Made by a program: the position numbers and the translations under genes. From Drosophila pseudoobscura (Eukaryota; Arthropoda; Insecta; Diptera; Drosophilidae): DNA of 64,000 bases. Below are positions 1 to 11,700 of this stretch, in pieces (the first letter of the stretch is position 1; each line of letters begins with the position of its first letter). The notes beneath the pieces are model-generated. The model ran no database searches. It saw only the letters and a program-made list of their open reading frames with translations, and had not been told where the DNA came from. The stretch is from NCBI RefSeq assembly GCF_009870125.1, contig NC_046682.1, positions 682,001 to 746,000 on the forward strand, written 5' to 3'.

Positions 1-1789
1 TCAGTACTCATATGTTTTGGTATGAAATTCGGTATTTCAATCGTGGCTCGTGGCTTTTCACGGTCTGCAAGCCAACCGAGACAATTTTTCTGCTGTTTCT
101 TTTGGTTTTTGATGACTGTAGCGCTGCTGCTGCCAACTGCCTTTGTTTTTTCTGTTATGTTATATACTCAGTATTACTATTACTAAGTATTTTTGTTGTT
201 GTTTGTTTTTTTTTTTTTTTTTTTGTATTAGGACCCCTTTATTTTAACTTTTTTAGAGTCTCGTTTTGCTTTCCTTAAATTGCATTGAAGTTTAATAATA
301 AAAAAGAATGAAAGGCCTTCTGAGACCGAAACATTTTATACTCTTTCAGATCAATAGCTTCTACTAGTCCTCTTCCTTAAAGATAGGTATTCTGTACAAA
401 TTTAATATTATTTGTAAGGAATTTGATTCATTCCTTCACCACCTTTGCTATTTATTGCCTCAACTACACATATATGTACAAATGTATATCATTATTACAA
501 GTACAAGTACAATAATTCAAATTAGTAACAATATTTAGCATTAACATTGAAGTATGGACATACATGTGAAAAAGTAGAGTACGTTATATTAGATACACTA
601 CATTAGATATACTACATTATATACGCTAATAACTCGCAAACGATGAGTCTTTTCTTCTGTCGATATCTTTTAACAGGGTATTAAAGTATGTATATGCATC
701 ATTTTATTAATCTTCTGACCCTGTAGACTACATATATGTTTGTATATTCTTAATTGCGAAGACAATTCAAGTAGTATCCATCTGCTTTCTCTTTGTCCCT
801 ATGTTTCTAATCTTTAAGCTTTGAAATAATCGGAATTGGCTATCACACCACGATAGCATAGTAGTACTAGTAAAAAATGTGAAATTGTAATAAAGATTTC
901 TTTAAAAGGCAAGGTAGAAAAGTAGTAATAATGAATGAATGGTTTATTGCTTCTGATATTTCAGATGACATATAAAAGTCGTCCACTCGCTATAAAAATG
1001 CATATGTATATGTATTTTTTCATATTAAGTAAATAAATTTTTCTTGTGCGTATGATAAAAATACTTCTACAAACTTACAAATAGGTGTGTATATACATAC
1101 ATACGTATATATGTATTTATAGAAAGGCAAGCAACGAACCGTAATTCCTTAAACCACTAACACAATCAAGCCCAAACTGCCAGAACGAACACTATGGTGC
1201 AGAGTAGAGTAGTGCAAAGATGCCACACTACAGCACAGGCAGGCGAAGCGGCCCAGTGGGTACAAAAAATTGTTGAAAGGGGAACTTACTGACAACCCAA
1301 AAAGTGATCTAAAACCAAACAAAAAAAAATACAAAATTATGTTAAATATTTACCTACTTCTCGCCTGTTAAACGGATAGCTACCTGCAATCTTTTTCGAT
1401 CAATAATAATTTTTTGTATGTTACAGAATGATACTTCTTCATAATAAGAAGCTTTCTAGAGCAGCGATTTTATGACACCTCCCGCGAGAGTTGAGATAAA
1501 CTTTCAATATTTGCGCTACTCAAAAAGAAGCGTTTTCCACTCCATAAGCTTCTCCAGCTTAGCTTAGCAGAGTACACAGAATCATACAATACACGATCTG
1601 ATCGGATCATTATTATGTCCCGAATAAAGACAACAATTTTCCATGGATTTTCCGAGAGCGAGATCCTTAACGGAATGTGCGGTATGGGAACATTATATTT
1701 TGCATAGTTTTTAAATAGCTCATAAGAATGACATATGAATAAACAACCTGAGTACCGGGTACTCACGTGTGTTTTAGCTTATTTTTATG

Positions 1790-1880
1790 AAATAGTCACA
1801 TTCTTTGTCTGTATCAATAGCCATCTGTCCGTCCATCCCTCTTGATAAGCGCCTAGATGTCAGACTATAAGATCCAAAGA
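1790..1880 (+). repeat. Decayed DINE-1 (INE-1-like) fragment
   Basis: The stretch reads like the left part of the full DINE-1 copies elsewhere in the window: a tattered 'tctgtatcaatagcc', then 'ctgtccgtccatccctc', 'gcgcctagatgtcagactat' and 'aagatccaaag'. It is strongly diverged, so it is an old relic. Confidence 0.5.
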
Positions 1881-2109
1881 TTTGTGTAGTAGCGCCGTAA
1901 AATTACATATGAATATATAAGCAGATTAGTGTTTATTAAAGTAATGCGATTCGTGTACCGTACCTAGTCATGTCATGTTGCAAATTTCATTCCACAAGGG
2001 GGGAAAAACTTTTGTTTTTACCTTTCATGTACGACTATATCACAAAAGGCAAATTTAGGTGCTCCACCAACACCAATGAGCATGAACCTATTTTTGGCGG
2101 ATTTTTAAA

Positions 2110-2316
2110 TTATGTGGGATTCAACACGAACACACCTTTTTTTACCACGATCATATCAAGGAGAATCTTGTTGATGGACGCCATACTAATGCCTAAGACT
2201 GCCTCAAATTCATGGACATGACGATCTTGCTCAATAAGTTCTCTTACAGCATAGTTATTTTGTGTCACAACAACTGATTTTTGACGATCTCCTAAAGTGC
2301 GTCCTGCCACGAAGGA
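2110..2316 (-). pseudogene. mariner-family transposase fragment (DNA-binding part)
   Basis: The minus-strand frame encodes NYAVRELIEQDRHVHEFEAV followed by LGISMASINKILLDMIVVKK. This matches the helix-turn-helix part of mariner (Tc1/mariner superfamily) transposases, where a stretch of the form 'AVR.LIEEDRHVTY.EIE..LGIS..SIH.IL...L..KK' precedes the catalytic region. Only about 65 residues are recognisable. The catalytic D,D34D domain is absent on either side, and I could not define terminal inverted repeats. It is a dead scrap of a DNA transposon. Which mariner subfamily it came from cannot be told from this length. Confidence 0.7.
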
Positions 2317-2491
2317 CGTCCACGGTTGAATTCGTTTTTGAAATTAGAAATTGCAAGCACCGGCGTGCATCAATACATTTTAAACTGAGCTTATCTAATC
2401 ATTCCTTCCTTAAAAATCCACATAATATATGGCTGAAAATCATAACAAGGAAATTTGCATGTATCCGAAAACCAAGCTTTTGTCACAGTAG

Positions 2492-2527
2492 CGCCCTCCA
2501 CGAGGGCGAGACGATCTACGTCTCGCC
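2492..2527. other. Two overlapping perfect hairpins
   Basis: CGCCCTC (2492-2498) pairs with GAGGGCG (2502-2508) across a 3-base loop. GGCGAGACG (2505-2513) pairs with CGTCTCGCC (2519-2527) across a 5-base loop. The two stems share bases 2505-2508 and so are mutually exclusive. The block is much more GC-rich than its surroundings. It could be part of a foldback or transposon end; function unknown. Confidence 0.6.
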
Positions 2528-3404
2528 GGCACATGAAAGCGTCCGAAATAGAGCTTTTGCTATTCGGAACAGTGTTGCAAATTTTGGGAATTTAATATAT
2601 GTTCATAAGAACAGGTGCCAGTAATTTGCCAAATGCAAATTATCGAAAAAAGTTATCTGAGAAAAGTTAGACACCATATGTAATTCGGCCAAAGTTGAAA
2701 TTTATGAAAATGATAATGTAAAATTCCAGTAGAGCTTGTTGCGGATGTGGGAATTTCATATATAGTGGCGCCAAATTTTTGTATCTTTGGCGATAGCAGA
2801 CGATAGGTGGCGCGCCACATTTATGTTAGGAACATAACGTAACGTAACGTCTGTTCAGTTTACGTTACGCTGTTTGTTTGGCTACGTTGTTTCCATAAAG
2901 TATGCAATGTCATTTAGTAGCAATTTACTCGCGTGAAATATTGCGTACGTACGCGAGAAAACTAAATTCCATTTCTTTGCTCGTCCTTTTCTCTAATAAA
3001 TAATAAATATTTGTGATCGTAATATATACAAGAAAATTATCTTACAGTGAAGAAGTTTTGAAAAGGCTAATGGCTTTTTCAGAAATCCCCATTAAGGTGA
3101 AAACACATACAGTCTTAGGCAATTTTAATAAACATTAGTTGTTCTCTGTGGTTGAATAAAAATAATTGAAATTAATTTTCATAACTACGTAACGACGTAA
3201 CGACTGTCGACGCCGATGTATTTCGCAGCTCTTTCCGCTAGCACTTATACAGCCGCCACTGGCGTCGCCTTGTCTGAGTGTTATTTAATACCAGTTTCGT
3301 GATATTCTAAATCTAAACTTACCCCAAATTCAAGCTAAACGTGAGAAATACATGCATGTGAATAAAATAAAATTATATATTGTATATGTATGTATATATT
3401 ATAA

Positions 3405-3460
3405 TTATTATTATATATATATATATATATATATCTATATATATGTATATATTATATATG
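3405..3460. repeat. (TA)n microsatellite
   Basis: An almost uninterrupted alternation of T and A with a few C and G interruptions. It is low-complexity sequence and the short frames across it are not genes. Confidence 0.85.
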
Positions 3461-3889
3461 GGGAGCGCATTGGCATTGAATTAATCAGCACCTACCCAAC
3501 CCCCACCCATCCTCCTTTTTCACAATGGCGCCCCAAAAAGTGCGGCGGTGTCTGCGAGCGCGATTCTGTCCGCTTAAGCCTCCGTGATACACGTAATAAA
3601 TTAATAAGAATAGATGAATAAATATGATATGATGGCTGGAAAACATTTTTAAAATATTATTCTACAATAATTTTGTTTATATTCAAGTAAGAAGGCATTT
3701 CGAACATTTCGTTGAGATACAAAGCTATAAAAACAACCTAGTCTGAAATAAAAAATGCAATCTGATGGACAGACAGACATACTCGGACAGTCACTATTTG
3801 ATAATTAATTAATTGATAGAATCGCAAACCTGAGTGTTTAAAAAATCGGATCAATTATTTTGAACTTTCTCCAAGTTGGTTTTATCGTT

Positions 3890-4060
3890 GGGCTATCCTT
3901 AGAAACAACGAAGTTGTTACCAACAGCCTGTTTTTAGCGAAAATTCCCATGGCCCGAATGCTGAACTGCGAATAATACTCACTTTGTTATTGGCTCCTGA
4001 CCCAGAATGGAAATTCTTTTCGAGGGACTGGTAGATGATTATCGTCTGTCGTTACCTGTA
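3890..4060 (+). repeat. Diverged dispersed repeat, copy 1 (partner at 5465-5690)
   Basis: Shares blocks in the same order and orientation with 5465-5690: 'ctatccttagaaa', 'cgaataa...actcac', 'cccagaatggaaa' and 'cttttcga.gg'. The copies differ in length and carry many substitutions. The family was not recognised. Confidence 0.5.
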
Positions 4061-5464
4061 ATCTTCATCAGTTATATTAGGTGGCGGCTTTGATAGTCGC
4101 GGGTGTGCCGCATTTGTCGACCACCGGAAAAAAATCCCGTTACTTAGTCGGCACAGTAGGGGAAAGAGGGAGCTCTGCGGCTCGCACCTGTTGAAAAGTC
4201 TTGCCTCCAGGCCTATCCTCCAGTTTTATTTTGTTTCGCCGAGAAACAACGCGGCGGATGGAAATATCTCGCATATCTAAGCGGAAATATAAAATGGCCA
4301 ACTCCAGGCTGTGTGTAAGGATAAGGATAATACGAGTATAACCAATTTTCGGATGTCGAATAGATGCGCGTATCCATTTGTATCTAAAATTTCATTTAAA
4401 TTAGAAAAATTTAAAACTTTATCGAGTTGGATTCAAATTCAATTAAGTTTGTGTCTGTCGTGGGAGTTAATGCTGAAACCATAACACGAAATCCTCCACC
4501 GTTATTTTGTTGCTGTGCCGTGACCAAGAAAGATAGAATGGCATTAAAATAATTCGTCGTGTGCAGCATACACTTTATTGCAATTAGTTGTGAATGAAGT
4601 GTTTATTAAACATGATTCTTACATGTTTTAGTAACTCTAGGTAGCTATGATAGTTAGATAGTTATATAATATGTCAGATACATACATGCTAATCTGCCTG
4701 TATGGCCTGTTGTTGTCTGATACCAATACACTCAAAACTCACACCCAAAATTTTAACTGTTTGCTTTCTTACTTTTTCCGCACTCTCTTCCGGGCTGCAA
4801 TTGGGACGGGAGAAAAAAAAGCCGTTGATTAGTTTATTATCGATCATTATATATTTTTTCTGAAAATATCGGAACGTAAGTTAAACACACAAAAAGGATC
4901 AGGTCAGGCAGTGCAGAAAAAATAACGAAATTGGTATTGCTAGATATGTATTGATGATCGGTTTTGTCCTGTCACCCTTTCGTGGAGTGGGTTGGGCTCA
5001 TTGTCATGAGCATTACAATATGTGTAAAACGTAACAAATTTACCCCGAAAACAAAAATGTGTGTTCCCCCAAAAATTCTACGCTTCTGCTGCTGCTGCTC
5101 CATCAGTTCTGCAGAGTGTAAACGAAGAAAAAAGGAAAACGAAACTTAACTCTCTTAACTTAACTTAAAACTCCAAGTCAATACGCTCGGTCACTGGCAA
5201 CAAAAGCAAGAAAAGCTACAAAATGCCATTTCATATGCTACAAAAAACACTGGCTGGGAGGGCAAAAACAAGCGCCTTCCCTTTGGAAAGCACTAGAAAT
5301 CGTTGAGAAACAACAGCAACAAGAATTAGGCCAATAGAAGAACATCGATACACTCTATAAGAAGCTGGGCAAATGAGCAGTGTTGCTAGAGATCGATAAC
5401 TCATTATCGTGGCACTTTAAAAATGTGTCACAGATATGACTTTTCTAGTCGTGGCTTGTTAACG

Positions 5465-5690
5465 TTCGACTATCCTTAGAAAAATGTTAGCACGATGCAC
5501 AAAGCGATGTCCTAATACAATCGATTCCTATATATCTTTTTATTTGGTTTTGCTTTTGAAAGCTGACTTTCGAATAAAACTCACATTATTATTATTTTTG
5601 TCTCCAGACCCAGAATGGAAACTCTTTTCGATGGCCTGTAGATTTTTACCAGGAAAATACAACCGATGATTATAAATTGCTATAAGGGAA
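5465..5690 (+). repeat. Diverged dispersed repeat, copy 2 (partner at 3890-4060)
   Basis: Contains the same ordered blocks as 3890-4060, ending just before the first myo methionine considered here. It may therefore form part of the myo 5' leader. Family unknown. Confidence 0.5.
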
Positions 5691-5700
5691 ATAGAGCAAC

Positions 5701-8700
5701 ATGGAAACAGGGAAAAGATGCTTCTACAATTGCCCATGCCTTTGCTGTCGCCAGGGATGCTGCGTCATTGTTGTAGGCTGCTGTTGCTGCTGCATCAACA
5801 TCCACTGCTGCAACAAATGCAGCTCGAGGACTAGCTACTCTCCACCGCCACTAGCACGGAAAAAAGCTTGTGGTACTGGTGGTTTGGTCGTATCCGTTGT
5901 AGTGAGTACAATTATTGCGCTCGCACGTTGGACAACGGCCATAGCAACTCTTATATCAAGCTGCATGCTACTAGAGCTCTGTGGAGGTGGGAGCTGTACC
6001 AACAACAAGCCCGTTCCCGTTCCTACTGCAGCCAGTGCCAGTGTCAGCAGCAATTCGGATGCCAAGCTTAAGTCGCTTTATGGCCATAGTTTATACGATA
6101 TCACCAATGATCAGCAACTGAAATCGAAGAACCTCTGCAAAATGTTTTGCAACAGTCGCAATCGCAAGCGACAGCGGAGAAGAAGAAGACGACGCAGGCG
6201 TAGACGACGTAGGCACAGCCATAATGGCAGCCGAACGGATAGCAACAAACAGCAGCAACAACAGCAACAGCAGCACCAAACGCAACAGCAGGAAAGCATA
6301 TTTCGACAAAGACTTAGTCATAGCCTTCGCGCTGACACATGCGCTTCCATAGATGCATTCGAAGCGATTAACGCAACTGTACCAAAAGCGAATCGGCTAC
6401 GAAGCACGCCAACAAGAAATGTTCGATTATCCTCTTTAAAAGCTATCATATCGTCGTGGCCGTCGGGGAATAGCAGCCCAATACGTCACTGTTCGAAGAT
6501 TAAACGTAATCGAGCCAATCTCATCTGGCTGCTCATTGGACTTGTTTGGTTTGAGGTGAAACTAATTAACTGCAATGCCATCGGAAGCAGCAGTAGCTAT
6601 GGCTCCAATTATGTGAATCATAAGGGATGTACCATATGTCATGAGGAAGGCAAAGCCAATTTCTACAGCGATAAAGGTAAGTCTCTGCTATAGACTTGCG
6701 TTTTTATATATATTTCCAATCAAAGCATAGAAACGACATATAAAACATAGGGATGAAATCAAAAATGTTTTTTTAAAAGCTATGTTTAGGACATCTTATC
6801 TGTATTCGATTCTAATCTATTCTATTCTATTCTATTATTAGATACATATACATTTTATTATTATCAGTATAATGAATCCTTTAGACATTGCAGAGAAACA
6901 AACGAATATTCAACGTAGATTTTCGAATTAAATAGTTTTAAGTCCATGCGTATTAAAAAGAATACTTTTATTGTCCCATTGGATTGGATTGCCTTTGATT
7001 AAACAAAATACAATTATATTTTATCGTGCAATCCTTTAAGTAATTTCTTTCCCTTCAGCTGTCATACATACCAGCATATGTATATTACACTAATACAATT
7101 ACAATAAATACTTATACTTACTGTTAAGCATAGTAAAAACAAATATGGATGACTTTGAAGATAGATCGTTATTATGTCAGTTATAATCTCCCAGCCTTTG
7201 TTTCTTGCTAAGTAATGTAAATTTTATTTTAACTATTAAACATATCATACACACCATACAGTACTCCATACTACAATAAAACTTTTGTAACTTACATAAC
7301 ACTTTACAATTATCACATTTACACAGATAATCCACACACAGACTACAACAACTACAACAAGTACAATAACAACAATTATTTCTACAAAAAAACTAATCGA
7401 CCCCATAATAATATTGCACCGAGCGACAGAGTTCGCTTAGAGTCAATTAAACGGCAAATTTTGACGAAGCTTGGCCTTACCCATAAGCCAAACGTATCTC
7501 ATCCTTTACCCAAGCAATTTATTTGGGAAACAATATATCGGGCAGACGGTGGAAGGATGGCTTCTAACGATGCATTTGACAGCAGTAGTAGCGATTTCGA
7601 TCAGCGTTCGCGATTGCGGGAACTATCCCCATCCGAAATACATAGGTTCAATGAACGAGACGGGACAGTTTTCGCTACTAGTGATCCAGATCCTCATCAG
7701 GATCGATATCGCTCTCCGGTTGCATATACTTTTAACGTCAGTAGAAGCCATATATATGAAAAATTCATGAGAGATCGAACAGCGATCCGAGCAAGGCAAA
7801 AGAATCACGAAGACGATGTGCAAAGTATAACCTTAAAGAATTGGCCAGATATACGCCAGATTAAAATTAACTCTCGCAGTGGGTCTACACACCAGCCCAA
7901 GAATATCCATACCACTGCCTCTAAGCCCCAGAGAAATGGTCATGGCAGTGACAGCAGGAATAGCAATGGCATCGGTGACAGAAAAGGCAATTCGAATGCG
8001 TTCAGCAAATCTACATATCTGATAGATATAAATCGTAGTAGTGATAGTAGGGCCAATATTGGCATTAACGGCGGGATCAAACCAAATGATCATGTTTATT
8101 TTAACGATTACAGTGTTCAGGTCCATGACAAAAGCCAGTACGAGCCGCTACATGGAAGCAGCACCAGAAACGGACAACATCCAATGAACATAGACTTTTT
8201 CAGCGGTATTGAACAGGATGAGAAACCAAAGCGGAACGACGACTCGGTTATGTCAGACCAGGAAAACTTTGATCGTGAAGACTTCTTTGGGAACACTCAG
8301 GAAATAATTACGTTTGCTGAAGAAGGTAAGTGAACTGATAAGTGATAAGTGACCCGGAATGCACACGACAAGAAGCCATCCCTTTCTTGCCCATCCCCAT
8401 ATATACATCTGTATGTATTATATAGAAAATCGACCTTTCGTAAGATTTCTACGATTAATTTTAAAAGCTCAGTGTGGAGCGATTGCACGTATTAATGGTC
8501 TCATCTCATTTTTAAGCACTAAACTCTATTTAGTTTTTGTTTTACTTATTTATTTATTATATTGGGCAACCGCTCGTGCTCTGAATTCTCTAGGTAACCA
8601 ATCCATAGACCCTGTAATCGTCGCCAACATTATGCAGTAAGATACTGGCATATACATATGTATGTATGTATGTATGAATTGGAAACTCATGTGGGAAATG

Positions 8701-11700
8701 CACACATTTAAATAATTTGTTTGTTTTCCATGTGTATAACTATGTATAAGAACGTACATATGTATGTACATACATATATGTATATGCACATATCTGAACA
8801 TGCGTTCATGCATACGTACATACTTGTGTACATTCGTGACCCCATGCTCATTTCAATGTAATATCAAATGTCAGTTTGTGGCCTCTTATGTAAGAACGTC
8901 TGCGTCTAGACTAACACCGTGACAACCCTTAAAACACTTATGTCGTCTAAGTACTTTAGTTATTGCAGACAGAGACAGTGGCAGTGTCTGTTTTATGATG
9001 TTCGGTGAAGTACTTTCACAATTGTTGTAAGAAGTGAAAGGAACACCAACATACAATTAAGACGGTTAATAATGGATGGACTAACTTTACATTAGGCAGA
9101 ATTCCAAAACTGCAAAGTCACGAGTATTTTTTTTTTTTTTTATTCATATTAAAAATAGGATATATATATATAAAATATAAGAATATAAAAATTAGAATAA
9201 AAATATATAGCGTATACATATATATGGACCAGACTTGCGGGACTGCCGTGAAGCATTGCTTCGCAAGGCTGGCTAGCCTATTACGGCCGCTCATTTCGTG
9301 TGCGTTCAAGCCGCCTTAGTTCCGAAGCGATTTCCATTGCAAGACTGCATATCGCCGTCCAATTTGCTTGGTTTTCCAGCATCCTTGGTACCAAACCTTC
9401 CACCGTAATGGGCACTCCTATGGTGCCTTCTGCTCGCCTGCGGGCCTCTGAGAATCTGGCGTTTTCTACTGTTCCGCAGCAGCTGCACAGCCCATCTTCT
9501 TCGTGGCCAAAGCGGTGAAGGTACTCTTTAAAGAACCCGTGGCCGCTGAGAACTTGTGTCAGCGAGAACGTAAGTTCTCCATGCCGCCGATTCGTCCATG
9601 CTGTAATGTTGGGGATTAGACAGTGGGTCCAGCGGACGGCTACAGCATTATCCCATCTGAGTTGCCAGCTCTCGAGGCATTCAGCCCTCGCCCTGGTCTT
9701 AGCCGTTCTAGCTTCTGCCTGTGTGTTGGCGGCCTTTCTTCCCTTGTGGATTTCACTGGCTTCCTTCGCTGCGAGCTCTACGGGTGGTATGCCGCTTATT
9801 ACCATTATTGCCTCTGTGGAGACAGTACGGAATGCCGAGCTGACCCGCAGGGCTCCGAGTCTGAAGTCCGACTCTATGCCCTTAGTGTAGCTCTTAGTCC
9901 TCGTGGCCTGGGCCCATATTGGCGCTGCGTATAGAATGGATGACTTGGCCACGTTAAATAGCAGTCTCCTACTCGTTGACTTTGGGCCTCTGTGGTTCAG
10001 CATCATACGTGACACCGCCATGACTACGCCGTGTGCCTTCTGGTGTGTCTGCTGCAGGTGCTCTCTAAACGACAGTCTGGTGTCCAGCATAACTCCCAGG
10101 TACCTTATTGCTCGTTTTGAGGTAATTGAGGCTCCTCCTACGGTTATCCTTGCCGTCTCCACCTGTTTCCTGCTACTGATGAGAACCGCTTCCGTCTTGT
10201 GCTCGGCTAGCTTGAGCCCTGCCAGGTCTAGCCAGTCGCTTATGATTCTGATTGCCTCGTTCATACAGCTCTCGATCTCCGCGAGGGTTTTCTTCGTGAC
10301 CGTCACCGAGACATCGTCAGCGAATCCCACTATTTCGACTCCTTGCTGGAAGTTGAGGCGAAGAATTCCATCGTACATGGTATTCCACAGTAAAGGTCCC
10401 AGTACAGATCCTTGTGGGACTCCTCCCGTGATGGAGTATGATCGAGGACCATCTTCCGTGTCGTACGTCAGCCATCTGTTGTCCAGGTAGTCGCTGACCA
10501 TCGCCTGTAGATATCCGGGGATTTCGAGTGTGCGCAGGGAGGACATTATCCTGCTCCAGGATGCCGAGTTAAAGGCGTTTTTCACGTCCAGTGTTGCCAC
10601 CAGACAGTATTTTTTGGCCCCGCCGAGCCATCGTGTGCCTTCCAAGGCCTTTCTGGCAGTGCCGCACACCTTGTCTAGCGCATCCAAGGTAGAGCGAGCC
10701 TTCCTAAAGCCGTACTGACTGTCGGAGAGTCCACCAGCGGCCTCGATAGCCTCCGTTAGCCTTGCGCTGATTATGCTTTCCAGCATCTTACCTGCGCCAT
10801 CCAGGAGGCAGATAGGCCTGTATGCCGATGGGTCCTCCGTGTCTTTCCCAGGTTTTGGTATCAGCACCAGCTTTTGCTTCTTCCATCTTCCAGGAAAGCA
10901 TCCGTCTGTGAGGCATTTGGTGTAGGTCTGCGCAAAGATCGTCGGGTGCAGGCTAATAGCCAGCTTGAGGGCCCGATTTGGGATGCCGTCTGGTCCTGGT
11001 GCCTTGCAGTTTGGCACTCTCTTTGCTAGTTTTGCCAACTCTTGCGGGGTCACTGGGGGTACTTGGTGTCCCGTACTCGTGATCCTGTCTATCTGTGTGT
11101 CCTGCGCTGGGAATAGGTGCTTGACGATTGCCTCCATTTTATCCGCTCCTGTTGGTGCCGCGTGCTTGAATGCGCCGGTCTTCTTCATGACTACCTTGTA
11201 GGCCTTTCCCCAGAGATCGTTTTCGGCTTCGTCACAGAGATCTAAGAAGCATCGTTGTTTACTATTTTTGATTACCTTCTTCAGTGCCTTCCTTCTTCGG
11301 GTGTAGATTTCCTTGAGAGCCTGGAAGTCTGCTGTTCCGCGGGATCTGTGGTATGCTCTTCTGGCGCCTATGCATGCGTGGCGGGCCTCCTCGATTGCCT
11401 GGTTCCACCAGTATACCGGCCTATAACCTTTAAATGGTTTGCTGCGCTCCATGCTAGCTTTGCACGCCCTTTCGAGTTGTCCCATGACTTGTGCCACTAG
11501 ATCGCCTTCGCCTTCCACCTCGGCTAGTCCTGCTAGGGCTGCTCTGAAGGCTGGTGTGTTCAGCGTGGTTTCCTTGTAGTGCCCCCTCGTAGCGATACTC
11601 TGGGTGGCTCTTCTGGTCTGGATGCTGCAGAGGATAGCGTTGTGGTCGCTCGCGGTGTACTGCTCGCTGATCTGCCATAACGTACTCGCTGCTAGTCGAG

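Larger units (their letters stand above)
1..5700. other. AT-rich region upstream of myo, no gene recognised
   Basis: No open reading frame here resembles a host protein; the frames present are short and of low complexity. The stretch holds poly-T and (TA)n tracts, short ACATATGTATGT-like motifs, decayed transposon pieces listed separately (DINE-1-like about 1790-1880 and 3750-3840, a mariner scrap at 2110-2316) and a diverged direct repeat shared by about 3890-4060 and 5465-5690. Promoter and 5' untranslated exons of myo could lie here, but I see no convincing core promoter. Confidence 0.5.

Noticed and set aside
12..278. An 88-codon plus-strand frame at the window start
   Set aside because: It runs over a poly-T tract and reads as phenylalanine, leucine and cysteine repeats, typical of chance frames in T-rich DNA.
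6091..6321. Minus-strand leucine- and cysteine-rich frames opposite myo exon 1
   Set aside because: They are the reverse reading of the arginine and glutamine codon runs of exon 1, so the apparent hydrophobic peptide is an artefact.
9300..11500. Several plus-strand frames of 60-195 codons inside the LINE
   Set aside because: They are antisense shadows of the long ORF2 on the minus strand and show no domain of their own.
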